A stretch of DNA of 64,000 nt from positions 62,001 through 126,000 of the forward strand of contig CAWFUR010000010.1 of NCBI GenBank assembly GCA_963819115.1. The letters run 5' to 3'. This DNA comes from JACVRW01 sp963819115 (lineage in GTDB: Bacteria; Actinomycetota; Thermoleophilia; Solirubrobacterales; Thermoleophilaceae). The notes beneath the pieces were generated by a model, which saw only the letters and a list, made by a program, of their open reading frames with translations, did not search any database and was not told the DNA's origin. The position numbers and the translations under genes are program-made. Shown here one piece after another: positions 8,245 to 17,055 of the stretch (position 1 is its first letter; every line of letters begins with the position of its first letter).

Positions 8245-9198
8245 ATGAACCGCTTCGTCACCTGTCTGCTCGCCGCCGCCGTGCTCGCCGGCTGCGCCCT
8301 CGGGGGCAGCCCGGAACGCTCAGACGCCGCCGTGATCGTGGGCATCGGCGACCAGACCCCCGCCACCTTCACCGATCCTCTCTTCACCAGCCTGAAGATC
8401 AAGCGGACGCGCTTCTTCCCCCCGTGGAACGTGTCCTCAGACAAGCGCAACCGGCCGCTCTTCCAGGCCTGGCTCGACGCCGTGGAGGCCGCCAGGGTGG
8501 AGCCGCTGATCAGCTTCGGGCCGAGCTATGGCACCAAGTGCCCGGCCAAGCCGTGCAAGCTGCCGACGACAAAGCAGTACAAGAAGGCGTTCCGGGCCTT
8601 CCGGAAGGCCTGGCCCGAGGTGAAGGTGATCAGCCCGTGGAACGAGGCGAACCACCGCAGCCAGCCCACCTTCAAGAACCCCAAGCGCGCGGCCCAGTAC
8701 TACAACATCGTTCGCAAGTACTGCCGCGGCTGCAAGATCGTGGCGGCCGACGTGATCGACGAGCCGAACATGGAGCGCTGGCTCAAGGACTTCCGCAAGA
8801 CGGCCAAGAAGCCGCGCCTGTGGGGGCTCCACAACTACCGCGACACGAACAAGCGGAAAGGCCAGAAGCTCGGCGGCACGAAGCGCCTGCTGAAGGCCGT
8901 GAAGGGCAAGGTGTGGGTGACGGAGACGGGTGGCCTGGTGCGTTTCGTGCTCCCCAACGGCCGGACGCTCTTCAAGCAGAGCGAGAGGCGCGCGAACTCC
9001 TCGATCAAGCGGATGTTCAAGCTGGCCAAGCAGTACCGCTCGCGCATCAAGCGCCTGTACATCTACAACTGGCGCGCGCCGGTGGCCACGAATAAGAACG
9101 GCCGCTTCGACGCGGGACTGCTGACCGTGGACGGCAAGGCCCGCCCCTCGTACAAAACGGTCAAGCGCTACCTGAGGTCGTCGACCTTCAGGCCGTGA
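8245..9198 (+). CDS. Glycoside-hydrolase-like lipoprotein
   Basis: 317 aa. A lipoprotein signal ends VLAGC (Cys17). The TIM-barrel core has Glu134 in SPWNEANH as acid/base and Glu227 in VWVTETGG as nucleophile, so both catalytic residues of a clan GH-A fold appear present. ATG 8245 is preferred: GAGGAG lies 5 nt upstream and it starts directly at the signal peptide. An ATG at 8200 is possible but adds 15 unhelpful residues. It is strongly basic, with many Lys residues. It overlaps thiE by 4 bp (GTGA). The substrate cannot be inferred. Confidence 0.8.
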   Translation: MNRFVTCLLAAAVLAGCALGGSPERSDAAVIVGIGDQTPATFTDPLFTSLKIKRTRFFPPWNVSSDKRNRPLFQAWLDAVEAARVEPLISFGPSYGTKCPAKPCKLPTTKQYKKAFRAFRKAWPEVKVISPWNEANHRSQPTFKNPKRAAQYYNIVRKYCRGCKIVAADVIDEPNMERWLKDFRKTAKKPRLWGLHNYRDTNKRKGQKLGGTKRLLKAVKGKVWVTETGGLVRFVLPNGRTLFKQSERRANSSIKRMFKLAKQYRSRIKRLYIYNWRAPVATNKNGRFDAGLLTVDGKARPSYKTVKRYLRSSTFRP

Positions 9199-9845
9199 GC
9201 GACGTGCGCCGCGAGCGGCTGGCGCGCTCGCGGCTGTACTTCGTCACCGACGTCCGCCCGGATCTCGACTCGCTGCTGTCGGCCGCACTTGAGGGCGGCG
9301 TGGACATGGTGCAGTTGCGGGACAAGGCCGCGGGCGACGAGGACCTCGTGGCCGCCGCCCGGGTCTTCCGGCGCCGCTGTGACGAGCACGACGCCCTCTT
9401 CTGGCTGAACGACCGCCCCGACCTCGCCCTGCGCTGCGAGGCCGACGGCGTGCATGTGGGCCAGGACGACGACAAACCCGAGCGGGTGCGCGCCCAGGTG
9501 GGAGACGAGCTCCTGATCGGGCTCTCCACCCATTCGCCGGCGCAGCTCGACGCGGCGCTTCACGAGCCCGTGGACCAGTGGAGCGTGGGCCCGGTCTACG
9601 CCACGCCCACGAAGGTGGGCCGGCCCGCGGCCGGGCTCTCCTATGTGACCTATGCGGCCGAGCACGCGGCGGACCGGCCGTGGTTCGCGATCGGCGGAAT
9701 CGACCCGGGTACTGTGGGCGAGGTGACGGCGGCCGGAGCAGAGCGGATCGTGGTGGTGCGGGCCATCCGCGATGCCGCGGACCCGGCCGCGGCCGCGGCC
9801 GAGCTGCGCGCCCGGCTCGATCCCCCGGGCCGCGCGAATGGCTAA
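9195..9845 (+). CDS. thiE: Thiamine-phosphate synthase
   Basis: 216 aa, normal family length. It joins hydroxymethylpyrimidine diphosphate and thiazole phosphate to make thiamine phosphate. Visible motifs are LYFVTD, VQLRDK, DGVHVGQDD, GLSTHS, GPVYATPTK and FAIGGI, covering the diphosphate and magnesium sites. The start is GTG 9195, overlapping the hydrolase-like lipoprotein stop. This is an odd operon partner, and no TPP riboswitch precedes this operon. With thiO-thiSG 3 kb away, much of the thiazole branch lies in the window; thiC and thiD do not. Confidence 0.93.
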   Translation: MSDVRRERLARSRLYFVTDVRPDLDSLLSAALEGGVDMVQLRDKAAGDEDLVAAARVFRRRCDEHDALFWLNDRPDLALRCEADGVHVGQDDDKPERVRAQVGDELLIGLSTHSPAQLDAALHEPVDQWSVGPVYATPTKVGRPAAGLSYVTYAAEHAADRPWFAIGGIDPGTVGEVTAAGAERIVVVRAIRDAADPAAAAAELRARLDPPGRANG

Positions 9846-10371
9846 GCGCCCCACGCCGCGCAAGCGCCGCGCCCCGCGTTCGCGGACCGCCCCCGCGGTC
9901 GCCGCGCCGGCCGCTGAGGAGTCGATCGAGCGGGGCTACTCGCGCTCGCGGCGACGCGACGAGGAGGCGCGGGCGGCGCTGAAGCCGCTCGCGGAGGGCG
10001 AGCGTCCGGGAGCGGTCACGGTGGGAGCCGTGGCCGCCGGCGCGCTCTCGCTGGCCAACCTGGTGGCGTTGATCGTGGGCTACGACTCCCACGAGGGCCG
10101 CAAGACGGCCAGCAGCCTGCTGGGCACGGTGGTGCTCGCCGTGGTGGCGTTGGGCATGTGGAACACGCGCTACTGGGCGGTGCTCGGGATGCAGGCGCTG
10201 CTGGCCATCACGATGATCCTGGCCGCCCTGGCGCTGCTCACCGCGGTGAACGTGGCGGCGGCAGTGCTCACCTGCACCATCCTGGTGCTCGCGGGCGTGC
10301 TGTTCTGGAAGCTGGTGAAGGCGATGGCCCGCATCCAGATGCCGGAACGCCCGGGCGCGGATCGCCGCTGA
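9838..10371 (+). CDS. Four-helix membrane protein of unknown function
   Basis: 177 aa. A basic N-terminal tail (KRPTPRKRRAPRSR) of ~65 residues is followed by hydrophobic segments near residues 62-80, 90-108, 115-138 and 140-158. I do not recognise a family beyond generic actinobacterial membrane proteins. The ATG overlaps the end of thiE by 8 bp, so it is probably the last gene of the hydrolase-thiE operon. It converges with the next minus-strand gene with only 3 bp between stops. Confidence 0.72.
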   Translation: MAKRPTPRKRRAPRSRTAPAVAAPAAEESIERGYSRSRRRDEEARAALKPLAEGERPGAVTVGAVAAGALSLANLVALIVGYDSHEGRKTASSLLGTVVLAVVALGMWNTRYWAVLGMQALLAITMILAALALLTAVNVAAAVLTCTILVLAGVLFWKLVKAMARIQMPERPGADRR

Positions 10372-10374
10372 GAC

Positions 10375-11508
10375 CTACCTACGGCAGAGGCCCCTGCTGG
10401 TCTTGCGGCAGCCCTGGGCGCCGCGGGCGCTCTTGGCGTAGGCCTTCAGACCCGGCTCGGGCCGGAAGGCGGTGCCGTTCCAGTGCACCAGGCCGCCGTA
10501 GTCGAAGAGGTCGTTCCCGGTGTACTTCGTGCCCCACGTGTACCAGTACACGCGCCCGATGCCGTCGCGCTTGCGGACCTTCACGGCCCGCCGGTAGAGC
10601 TCGTAGAGCCGGGCGGCCATCCCCGCCGGCTTCGTCTGCCAGTGGAGCTGCCAGGGAGCCCGCGTGGCGCCGGGGGCCAGGCCCTTGGCCGCGGGCCACG
10701 TGACCTCGGTGAGCCAAACCTTCTTGCGGCCCTGGTGGTGGGCCCGCAGCACCTTGGCGGTGACGCGCACGCCGCGGATCACGTTCTTCGGGTTGCCGGT
10801 GAAGAAGTTGATGCCCACCGCCTCGAACGCTCCCCTGCCCCCCGCCCTGTAGATCTTCTCCAGGTACTTCCAGGGGAAGCTGGCCAGTCCGGCGGTGACC
10901 ACCGTGGCGCCCGGGTCGGCGCGCTTGATGGCCGCGTGGGCCGCGATCAGGAGCTGGGTGTATCCCGCCGACCAGATCGAGCCGCCCTCCACGTACCAGT
11001 ACTTCACGAGGTGGGGCTCGTTCCATATCTGCCAGTGGCGGATCGGCACCTTGGGAAGCTCGGGGTGCTCTACCCAGAAGCTGCCCTTGGGGCCATAGCG
11101 ACCCACGAGCTGGGTCACGTAGGCGGTGTAATCGGCCGTCCCCTTGGGCGGCGAGCCCAGGTTGCCGGGGTACTCGGCCGCCCAGTCCGGCGTGTAGATC
11201 ACCACCGGCAGCAGGTCGATGCGGTGGCTGGCGGCGAGCGTGACCAGGCGGTCGGTCTCGGTGAAGCTGGTGACGCCGGGGGCGGGCTGGGCGCCGGCCC
11301 AGGAGAAGACGGTGCGCACGGTCTCCACTCCGGAGCGCGCCATCTGGGCGAACTCGGCGTCGTGCTGGGCGGGCGGAGCCTCGAAGGCGGCGCGGTTCCA
11401 CATCACGCCGTAGAAGCCCCTGGGCGCATGGCGCTTGGCCGCTTCCGCCGGAAGCGCGCCGGTCAGCGCAAGCGCGACCACGAGCAGAATGAACAGTCCC
11501 CGCCTCAT
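10375..11508 (-). CDS. Secreted glycoside-hydrolase-like (TIM-barrel) protein
   Basis: 377 aa. The signal peptide is LFILLVVALALTGALPAEA. The barrel opens with GFYGVMWNR, has acid/base candidate Glu164 in WQIWNEPH and nucleophile candidate Glu268 in KVWLTEVTW, and ends with YWYTWGTKY. The pattern resembles GH39/cellulase-like clan GH-A proteins. ATG 11508 is set by GGGAGGAA 5 nt upstream; the longer frame to 11589 would overlap the divergent promoter. This is the third such protein in 5 kb, but the sequences are too diverged for a recent duplication. Confidence 0.82.
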   Translation of the reverse strand: MRRGLFILLVVALALTGALPAEAAKRHAPRGFYGVMWNRAAFEAPPAQHDAEFAQMARSGVETVRTVFSWAGAQPAPGVTSFTETDRLVTLAASHRIDLLPVVIYTPDWAAEYPGNLGSPPKGTADYTAYVTQLVGRYGPKGSFWVEHPELPKVPIRHWQIWNEPHLVKYWYVEGGSIWSAGYTQLLIAAHAAIKRADPGATVVTAGLASFPWKYLEKIYRAGGRGAFEAVGINFFTGNPKNVIRGVRVTAKVLRAHHQGRKKVWLTEVTWPAAKGLAPGATRAPWQLHWQTKPAGMAARLYELYRRAVKVRKRDGIGRVYWYTWGTKYTGNDLFDYGGLVHWNGTAFRPEPGLKAYAKSARGAQGCRKTSRGLCRR

Positions 11509-11538
11509 CGATTCCTCCCGATCCCCCAAACACCCGAG

Positions 11539-11584
11539 GCTATAGAGAAGAGCGGCCACCGAGCCGAGCCTGGCGCCGTATAAC
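11539..11584. promoter_or_regulatory. Divergent -10 boxes for hydrolase-like gene and lpd
   Basis: TATAGC on the minus strand (11544-11539) lies 30 bp upstream of the hydrolase-like gene. TATAAC on the plus strand (11579-11584) ends 10 nt before the GTG of lpd. The lpd box is so close that its mRNA would start at or near the codon, a leaderless arrangement. No convincing -35 boxes are seen. Assignment is by spacing and motif only. Confidence 0.5.
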
Positions 11585-11594
11585 CTCATCCGCC

Positions 11595-12977
11595 GTGCCA
11601 GAGGACAGCTACGACTGCATAGTGATCGGCTCGGGTCCGGGCGGCTATGTGGCCGCGATCCGCGCCGCCCAGCTCGGGATGAAGACCGCCGTGGTGGAGA
11701 AGGGGAACACCGGCGGGCGCTGCCTGAACGAGGCCTGCATCCCCGCGAAGGCGATCCTGCGGGTGGCCGAGGTGTTCACCGAGGTGAGCCACGCGAAGGA
11801 CTTCGGCGTGATCGTGGAGGGCGCCTCCGTGGACTACTCCGGCGCCACCAAGCACCGCGACAAGGTGATCAAGACGCTCACCAGCGGGGTGGCCGGGCTG
11901 TTCAAGAAGAACGGCATCGACCTGATCGAGGGCTTCGGCTCGGTGACCGACGACGCGAACGTGAAGATCGGCGGCCAGTTCGACGGCACGGAGATCAAGG
12001 CCGGGCACGTGGTGCTGGCCACGGGATCGGTGGCCAGGCCCATCCTCGACCTCCAGTTCGGCAAGCGCATCCTCGACACCTCGGGCATGTGGCTTCTGAA
12101 CGAGCAGCCGAAGAGGCTGTGCGTGATCGGCGCGGGGGCGTCGGGCACCGAGATCGCCTCGGCCCTCGGGCGCCTGGGCACCGAGGTCCTGCTGCTGGAG
12201 GCGCTGGACCAGATCCTGCCGCTCGAGGATCCCGAGATCGCCAAGGCGTGCGCACGTGAGATCAAGAAGCAGAACGTACGCATCGAGACCGGCGCGAAGG
12301 TGGAGAAGGTGGAGGGCTCCGACACGTCGGTGTCCGTGACCACGGGCGGCGAGACCGAGGAGTTCGACTACCTGGTGATCGCCGCCGGCCGCGGGCCTGA
12401 CGTGGAGGGACTCGGTCTCGAGGAGGCCGGCATCGAGCGCGACGAGCGCGGGTTGATCAAGGTGGACGGGCGCCTTCGCACCTCGCGCGAGGGCGTGTGG
12501 GCGATCGGCGACATGGTGCCCGGGCCGGCGCTGGCCCACAAGGCCTCCGACGAGGGGATCATCGCGGTGGAGGACGCCGCCGGGAACGAGGTCCACCCGA
12601 TCGACTACACCTACGTCCCCGCCGTCACCTTCTGCTACCCACAGGTGGCCTCGTTCGGGCTCACCGAGGCGGCGGCCAAGGAGGCCGGGCACGACGTTGT
12701 GGTGGGCAAGGTGCCGATGGGCGCCGTGGGTGCGCCCACCGTCTACGGAGACCGCGGTGGCATGATCAAGATCGTGGGCGACAGGAAGTACGGCGAGCTG
12801 CTGGGAGCGTCGATCGTCTCGGTCAAGGCCGCCGACCTGATCCAGGAGCTTGTGAACGCACGCGAGCTCGAGGGCGGCTATCCCGAGGTCGCTCGCATCA
12901 TCCACGCCCATCCGTCATTCGCCGAGGCCGTGATGGAGGCGGCCCGGGCGACGGATGGGTGGCTCATCCACGGCTAA
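11595..12977 (+). CDS. lpd: Dihydrolipoyl dehydrogenase (E3)
   Basis: 460 aa, normal length. It reoxidises the dihydrolipoyl groups of 2-oxoacid dehydrogenases with NAD. The FAD motif is IGSGPGGYVAAIRAAQLG. The redox disulfide is in GGRCLNEACIPAK (the usual family form is CLNVGC). The NAD site is CVIGAGASGTEIAS, and the C-terminal HAHPSFAEAV carries the His-Glu dyad. GTG is the start; no Shine-Dalgarno, with TATAAC 10 nt upstream. It is 4.7 kb from the pdh operon and probably its E3 partner. Confidence 0.94.
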   Translation: MPEDSYDCIVIGSGPGGYVAAIRAAQLGMKTAVVEKGNTGGRCLNEACIPAKAILRVAEVFTEVSHAKDFGVIVEGASVDYSGATKHRDKVIKTLTSGVAGLFKKNGIDLIEGFGSVTDDANVKIGGQFDGTEIKAGHVVLATGSVARPILDLQFGKRILDTSGMWLLNEQPKRLCVIGAGASGTEIASALGRLGTEVLLLEALDQILPLEDPEIAKACAREIKKQNVRIETGAKVEKVEGSDTSVSVTTGGETEEFDYLVIAAGRGPDVEGLGLEEAGIERDERGLIKVDGRLRTSREGVWAIGDMVPGPALAHKASDEGIIAVEDAAGNEVHPIDYTYVPAVTFCYPQVASFGLTEAAAKEAGHDVVVGKVPMGAVGAPTVYGDRGGMIKIVGDRKYGELLGASIVSVKAADLIQELVNARELEGGYPEVARIIHAHPSFAEAVMEAARATDGWLIHG

Positions 12978-13024
12978 TGGGGTCGGCCCTCCGGCCGGTC
13001 TTGAGCGAACCTCCCCACCGGCTC

Positions 13025-13054
13025 TTGAAAGCGGCATACGGAGACTCCTAGTGT
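13025..13054 (+). promoter_or_regulatory. Candidate sigma70-type promoter for BBE oxidase
   Basis: TTGAAA at 13025-13030 and TAGTGT at 13049-13054 are separated by 18 bp. They lie ~100 bp upstream of the oxidoreductase ATG, in the 176-bp gap after lpd. The -35 is good and the -10 moderate. A short stem, CGACC with GGTCG around a 6-nt loop, lies further downstream in the leader. Confidence 0.35.
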
Positions 13055-13153
13055 CTTCCCGCCGCCCCGCGGACTGAGCCGGATCTCACACTGAGGGCTC
13101 CCCGCGGACGCGACCATCGAAGGTCGTCAGGACTCGACCCAAGGGAGGCCTAC

Positions 13154-14572
13154 ATGGCCACACACACCGCTCAGACCGGCCCGTCGGAACAGGAGCTGGA
13201 GGAGCTCCAGGCGCAACTAAGGGGACCCGTGTTCGGGACCACCGACCCTCGTCTCGGCGAGGTGCGCGAGGCATTCAACGCGATGCACCCCGGACGCCCG
13301 ACCGTCACCGTCCGGCCCACGGGCACGGCGGACGTCGCGGACTCGGTGAGGTTCGCGCGCGAGCGCGGCCAGACCGTGGCCGTGCGCGGCGGAGGCCACT
13401 CGGTGGCCGGGCTGTCGGCCATCGACGGCGGCATGCTGATCGACCTCGCCGAGATGGACGGCGTGATCGTGGACCCGGAGCGGCGGCTCGCGCACGTGCA
13501 GGGCGGCGCTCTGTGGGGAGACGTGGACCGCGAGACACAGGCATTCGGGCTCGCCACACCCGGCGGCGTGGTGTCCGACACCGGCGTGGCCGGGCTCACC
13601 CTCGGCGGCGGGTACGGATGGCTGCGGCGCAAGTACGGGCTCTCCTGCGACAACGTGGTGGAGGCCGAGGTGGTGTGCGCCGACGGCCAGGTGCGGAAGG
13701 CGTCGCCGGACTCCAATCCCGACCTCTACTGGGCGATCCGCGGAGGCGGTGGGAACTTCGGGATCGTCACCTCGTTCACGTTCAGGCTCCACGAGCTCGG
13801 GCCCGAGGTGGCCTTCGCGGCCACGATGTACCCGCTCGAGGACGCGGCGCAGATATGGCGCGGCTGGCGTGACTACGTGACGGGGGCACCGGACGAGGTC
13901 ACCTCGGCGTGCGTCTCGATCACCTTCCCGGCCGCGCCGGACCTGCCGCCGCCCGTGCACGACCGGCCCTGCCTCGTGGTGGGCGGCGTGTACGCCGGCG
14001 ACGTGGAGGAAGGCCTCCGCCTGATGGCGCCGTTGCGCCAGCTGGGCACGCCGCTGTTCGACATGTCCGGCCCCACACCGTACGTGGGCGTGCAGTCCGG
14101 GTTCGACGCGCTGTTTCCCCGAAACGCGCTGCGCTCCTACTGGAAGTCCCAGTACCTGGACGAGCTGACCGACGACGCGATCGACACCGTCGCGGCCATC
14201 GCCAACTCCCGGCCCGCGCCGCTGACGCTCACCAACCTGTTCCACATGGGCGGTGCACTGGCGGACGTGGATCCGGAGCACACGGCGTTCGCCACGAGGA
14301 CGGCGCCGTTCATGGTCTCGATCGACGGGATGTGGAGCGAGGCGGGCGACGACGACGCGAACATCGCGTGGGTCCGCTCGTCCTGGGACAAGGTGTCCAA
14401 GTTCGGAAACGGTGACGTGTACCTCAACTTCACCGGCCTGGCCGACGAGGCTCCGAGCGCGGGCGTGGACAGCGCGTTCGGGCGCAACGTGCGGCGGCTC
14501 GCGGAGGTGAAGGCGAAGTACGACCCGGACAACTTCTTCCGGGTCAACAACAACATCGCACCGGCGCGGTAG
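13154..14572 (+). CDS. Berberine-bridge-enzyme-like FAD oxidoreductase
   Basis: 472 aa. The VAO/PCMH FAD domain has RGGGHS (His82, the expected covalent FAD site), GGVVSDTGVAGLTLGGGYGW and IRGGGGNFGIVTSF. The C-terminal BBE motif is YDPDNFFRVNNNI. Family members oxidise alcohols, sugars or alkaloid-type amines using oxygen, and the substrate is not readable. There is no signal peptide. GGGAGG stands 8 nt before the ATG. It is monocistronic, with its own upstream promoter candidate and a strong hairpin downstream. Confidence 0.9.
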   Translation: MATHTAQTGPSEQELEELQAQLRGPVFGTTDPRLGEVREAFNAMHPGRPTVTVRPTGTADVADSVRFARERGQTVAVRGGGHSVAGLSAIDGGMLIDLAEMDGVIVDPERRLAHVQGGALWGDVDRETQAFGLATPGGVVSDTGVAGLTLGGGYGWLRRKYGLSCDNVVEAEVVCADGQVRKASPDSNPDLYWAIRGGGGNFGIVTSFTFRLHELGPEVAFAATMYPLEDAAQIWRGWRDYVTGAPDEVTSACVSITFPAAPDLPPPVHDRPCLVVGGVYAGDVEEGLRLMAPLRQLGTPLFDMSGPTPYVGVQSGFDALFPRNALRSYWKSQYLDELTDDAIDTVAAIANSRPAPLTLTNLFHMGGALADVDPEHTAFATRTAPFMVSIDGMWSEAGDDDANIAWVRSSWDKVSKFGNGDVYLNFTGLADEAPSAGVDSAFGRNVRRLAEVKAKYDPDNFFRVNNNIAPAR

Positions 14573-14590
14573 GGCTCGCCGTTGGGGGTT

Positions 14591-14623
14591 GAGCGCCGGG
14601 GCGTGGCCACCGTCCCGGCGCTC
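14591..14623 (+). terminator. Strong hairpin after the BBE oxidase gene
   Basis: Arms GAGCGCCGGG (14591-14600) and CCCGGCGCTC (14614-14623) are a perfect 10-bp inverted repeat with a 13-nt loop, 19 bp after the stop codon. No U-tract follows, as is common for GC-rich actinobacterial terminators. Function is inferred from position. Confidence 0.6.
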
Positions 14624-14736
14624 TCCCGCGAACCGCCGCAGCACAGACCAAGGTGACATAACCTCGAACGAGTACGGCGGAAGACGCGCCGACAGGGGGG
14701 TGAGGTTTGGCATGAGGCCGGCTTCACCGGTGTGTC

Positions 14737-16929
14737 ATGCCTGTAACAACTGAGCCGCCCAATCGCCACGTCCGGCTTGACGCCGGGCTGAAACTTCCCC
14801 ACCGGGCAACGGCCGTGCTGTCTCTTGCCGTGGCGCTCCTCCTGCCGCTGATGGTGGCGCCGGCCTCGGAGGCCCGCCCGTACACGGTGGTCTCGTGCGA
14901 CGCTGCCCCCGGCTTCAGCGCCGAGGCCTGGCGCGCGGCGGGAAGCGCGGGCAGCGCCTACTCCACCTGCCCCACGCTGGGAGGTGAGAACGCCGGGATC
15001 AGCAACCGGATCACGGGCGTGACCGTGCCCGCGCTGGCGGACTCGTCGCACACGTTCACCGCGCCCACGGGATCCACGATCTCGTCGATCCGCTGGGGCG
15101 GCCGGCTGGCCCGGGGGGACTGCCGCTGGGGCGTGATGATGCTGGCTCAGCCGGGCAACGGATACGTGTTCGGCCTGAGGCCCAACGCCACGTGCCTCAG
15201 CACCGCCCTGGACATCCGCAGCACCACGATCCCATTCACGATGCCCGCCGGCACACGCGCGGTGCAGCAGATCGCGGTGTGCGGCGCGGGCAGCTGCGGA
15301 CCCGGCGCCGCGTTCCACACGCAGTCGGTGGCCGTGACGGTGGAGGATCCCACCCGGCCGGTGATCGCCGTGAGCGGCGCACTCGTGTCAGGGAGGTGGG
15401 TGCGCGGCGATCAGGAGATCCGAATCGCCGCGAGCGACAACAGCGGCATCTCGTCCGTGGTCGCCGCGCTGGGAACGCAGGCGGTGCCGAACTCCTTCCC
15501 GTGTGACTTCACCAGGCCGGCGCCGTGCCTCTCCCGTGCCCTGGCCCCGCGACTCTCCACGCTCACCGTGGCCTCGGGATCGGCGCGGGTGGCGGTGCGG
15601 GCCACGGATGCCGCCGGGAACATCACCGACGGGTCGTACCCCGTGTGGGTCGACAACGAGCCGCCCACGAGGGTGCGACCGCTCCTGGCCGGCGGCGAGG
15701 GATGGCGGCGCCGGAACTCCTTCTCGCTCGCGTGGGAGAACCCGGCGCAGCCCTTTGCCCCGATAACCCGGGTGCACTACCGGCTCTGCGGACCGGAGGG
15801 GTGTGTGGACGGCGCCGTGGAGGGAGCGGATGTCCACGCTCTTCCCTCGATCGCCGCGGCGGCCCAGGGCGATCACACGCTCCAGGTCTGGCTCGAAGAC
15901 CAGGCGGGCAACACGTCGTACGCGCTCTCGGCTTCGGAGGCCGTCCATCTGCGCCTGGACCAGGAGGCCCCTGAGGTCGCGTTCGATCCGCAGGACGCGG
16001 ACGATCCCCTCAGGGTCTCGATCCGCGCGAGCGACGGCCTCTCCGGGCTCGACACCGGAAGCATCGAGATGCGCCGCAAAGGAGGCGACTCCTGGCAGGG
16101 GATCGCCGCTGCACGCCAGGGCGATCGGCTCGTGGGCTACGTGGACGACGAGCGGTTCGGCTCCGGGGCGTTCGAGTTTCGCGCCCACGCCCGTGACCTC
16201 GCGGGTAACGAGAGCACCACCGACCGCCGGGCGAACGGTGCCAGGGCCACCATCGACCTGCCCGTGCGGTTTGCGACCCGCCTGGCCGTCGGGGTGCGCA
16301 CCGTAAGCGGTCGCCGCGGGCACCGGAAGGTCACGCTCGTGCCACGGGCCCGAGTCCGCTGGGGAGCCAAGCTGAAGCTCACCGGCAGCCTGGAGAACGC
16401 GGACGGCCAGCCGGTCGCCGGAGCAACGCTCGAGGTCTCGAGCGACTCTCCCGGCGACGCGGTGGGGCTCGCGCCCGTGGGGGTTGCCCGCACCGACCGG
16501 GATGGAGGGTTCACCTACATCGTCCGCGGCACCCGCAACAAGGTGGTGCGCTTTCGCTACCCGGGCACGCGCAGGATCCGCGCCGCCACTCAGGACTTCA
16601 CGGTGCACGTGCGGGCGTCGAGCACGATCCGCGCGAGGCCGCGCGGGCTGAGGAATGGGCAGACCGTGACGCTCTCGGGGCGTGTGCTCACCCTCCCGCT
16701 CCCCCTCTCCGGGAAGCTGATCGAGGTTCAGGCGTTCTTCCGGAACCGGTGGCGCACGTTCTCCACGACCCGCGCGCAGCCGATGGGTGGATGGACGTTC
16801 GACTACCAGTTCGGCGGCACCCGCGGACGGGTGCCGTACCGCCTCCGGGTCCGCCTTCCCGCGGAGGGCGGCTATCCGTTCGACACCGGCAGCTCGCGTA
16901 CGGCGCGGGTAATCGTCACCGGGCTGTGA
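14737..16929 (+). CDS. Secreted bacterial Ig-like multidomain protein
   Basis: 730 aa. An N-terminal signal peptide (VLSLAVALLLPLMVAPASEA, ~25-46) is followed by a Cys-containing beta-rich domain (to ~200). Then come several Ig-like repeats with the ATDAAGNITDG / EDQAGNTSY / ARDLAGNES signature (~200-500). Two beta-sandwich domains of carboxypeptidase-regulatory type (LKLTGSLENADGQPVAGATL, ~545-640; VTLSGRVLTLP, ~640-730) close it. There is no catalytic motif and no sortase or membrane anchor. The likely role is extracellular adhesion or a structural coat. The ATG lacks a clear Shine-Dalgarno. Confidence 0.8.
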   Translation: MPVTTEPPNRHVRLDAGLKLPHRATAVLSLAVALLLPLMVAPASEARPYTVVSCDAAPGFSAEAWRAAGSAGSAYSTCPTLGGENAGISNRITGVTVPALADSSHTFTAPTGSTISSIRWGGRLARGDCRWGVMMLAQPGNGYVFGLRPNATCLSTALDIRSTTIPFTMPAGTRAVQQIAVCGAGSCGPGAAFHTQSVAVTVEDPTRPVIAVSGALVSGRWVRGDQEIRIAASDNSGISSVVAALGTQAVPNSFPCDFTRPAPCLSRALAPRLSTLTVASGSARVAVRATDAAGNITDGSYPVWVDNEPPTRVRPLLAGGEGWRRRNSFSLAWENPAQPFAPITRVHYRLCGPEGCVDGAVEGADVHALPSIAAAAQGDHTLQVWLEDQAGNTSYALSASEAVHLRLDQEAPEVAFDPQDADDPLRVSIRASDGLSGLDTGSIEMRRKGGDSWQGIAAARQGDRLVGYVDDERFGSGAFEFRAHARDLAGNESTTDRRANGARATIDLPVRFATRLAVGVRTVSGRRGHRKVTLVPRARVRWGAKLKLTGSLENADGQPVAGATLEVSSDSPGDAVGLAPVGVARTDRDGGFTYIVRGTRNKVVRFRYPGTRRIRAATQDFTVHVRASSTIRARPRGLRNGQTVTLSGRVLTLPLPLSGKLIEVQAFFRNRWRTFSTTRAQPMGGWTFDYQFGGTRGRVPYRLRVRLPAEGGYPFDTGSSRTARVIVTGL

Positions 16930-16931
16930 AC

Positions 16932-17027
16932 GGCATGGTCCGGTGCTCGCCCGGCCAACGCCCGGCCTCCGCTCCTCCCGGCATGGTCCGGTGCTCGCCC
17001 GGCCAACGCCCGGCCTCCGCTCCTCCC
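16932..17027 (+). repeat. Dispersed 48-bp hairpin element, tandem pair (copies 1 and 2)
   Basis: Two perfect 48-bp units (16932-16979 and 16980-17027) begin GGCATGGTCCGGTGCTCGCC and end GCTCCTCCC. The inner 8-bp arms are imperfect (6 of 8 pairs). They occupy the short gap between two plus-strand genes. Six further copies of the same element occur at 35.6, 36.1, 42.0, 51.8, 55.0 and 56.9 kb. Confidence 0.9.
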
Positions 17028-17055
17028 TGGCGACGCCGCTACTAGCCTCCCCAAG

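Noticed and set aside
8200..8245. ATG 8200 as start of the hydrolase-like lipoprotein
   Set aside because: It forms an ATGA junction, but puts 15 residues before the lipoprotein signal; ATG 8245 has GAGGAG at the right distance.
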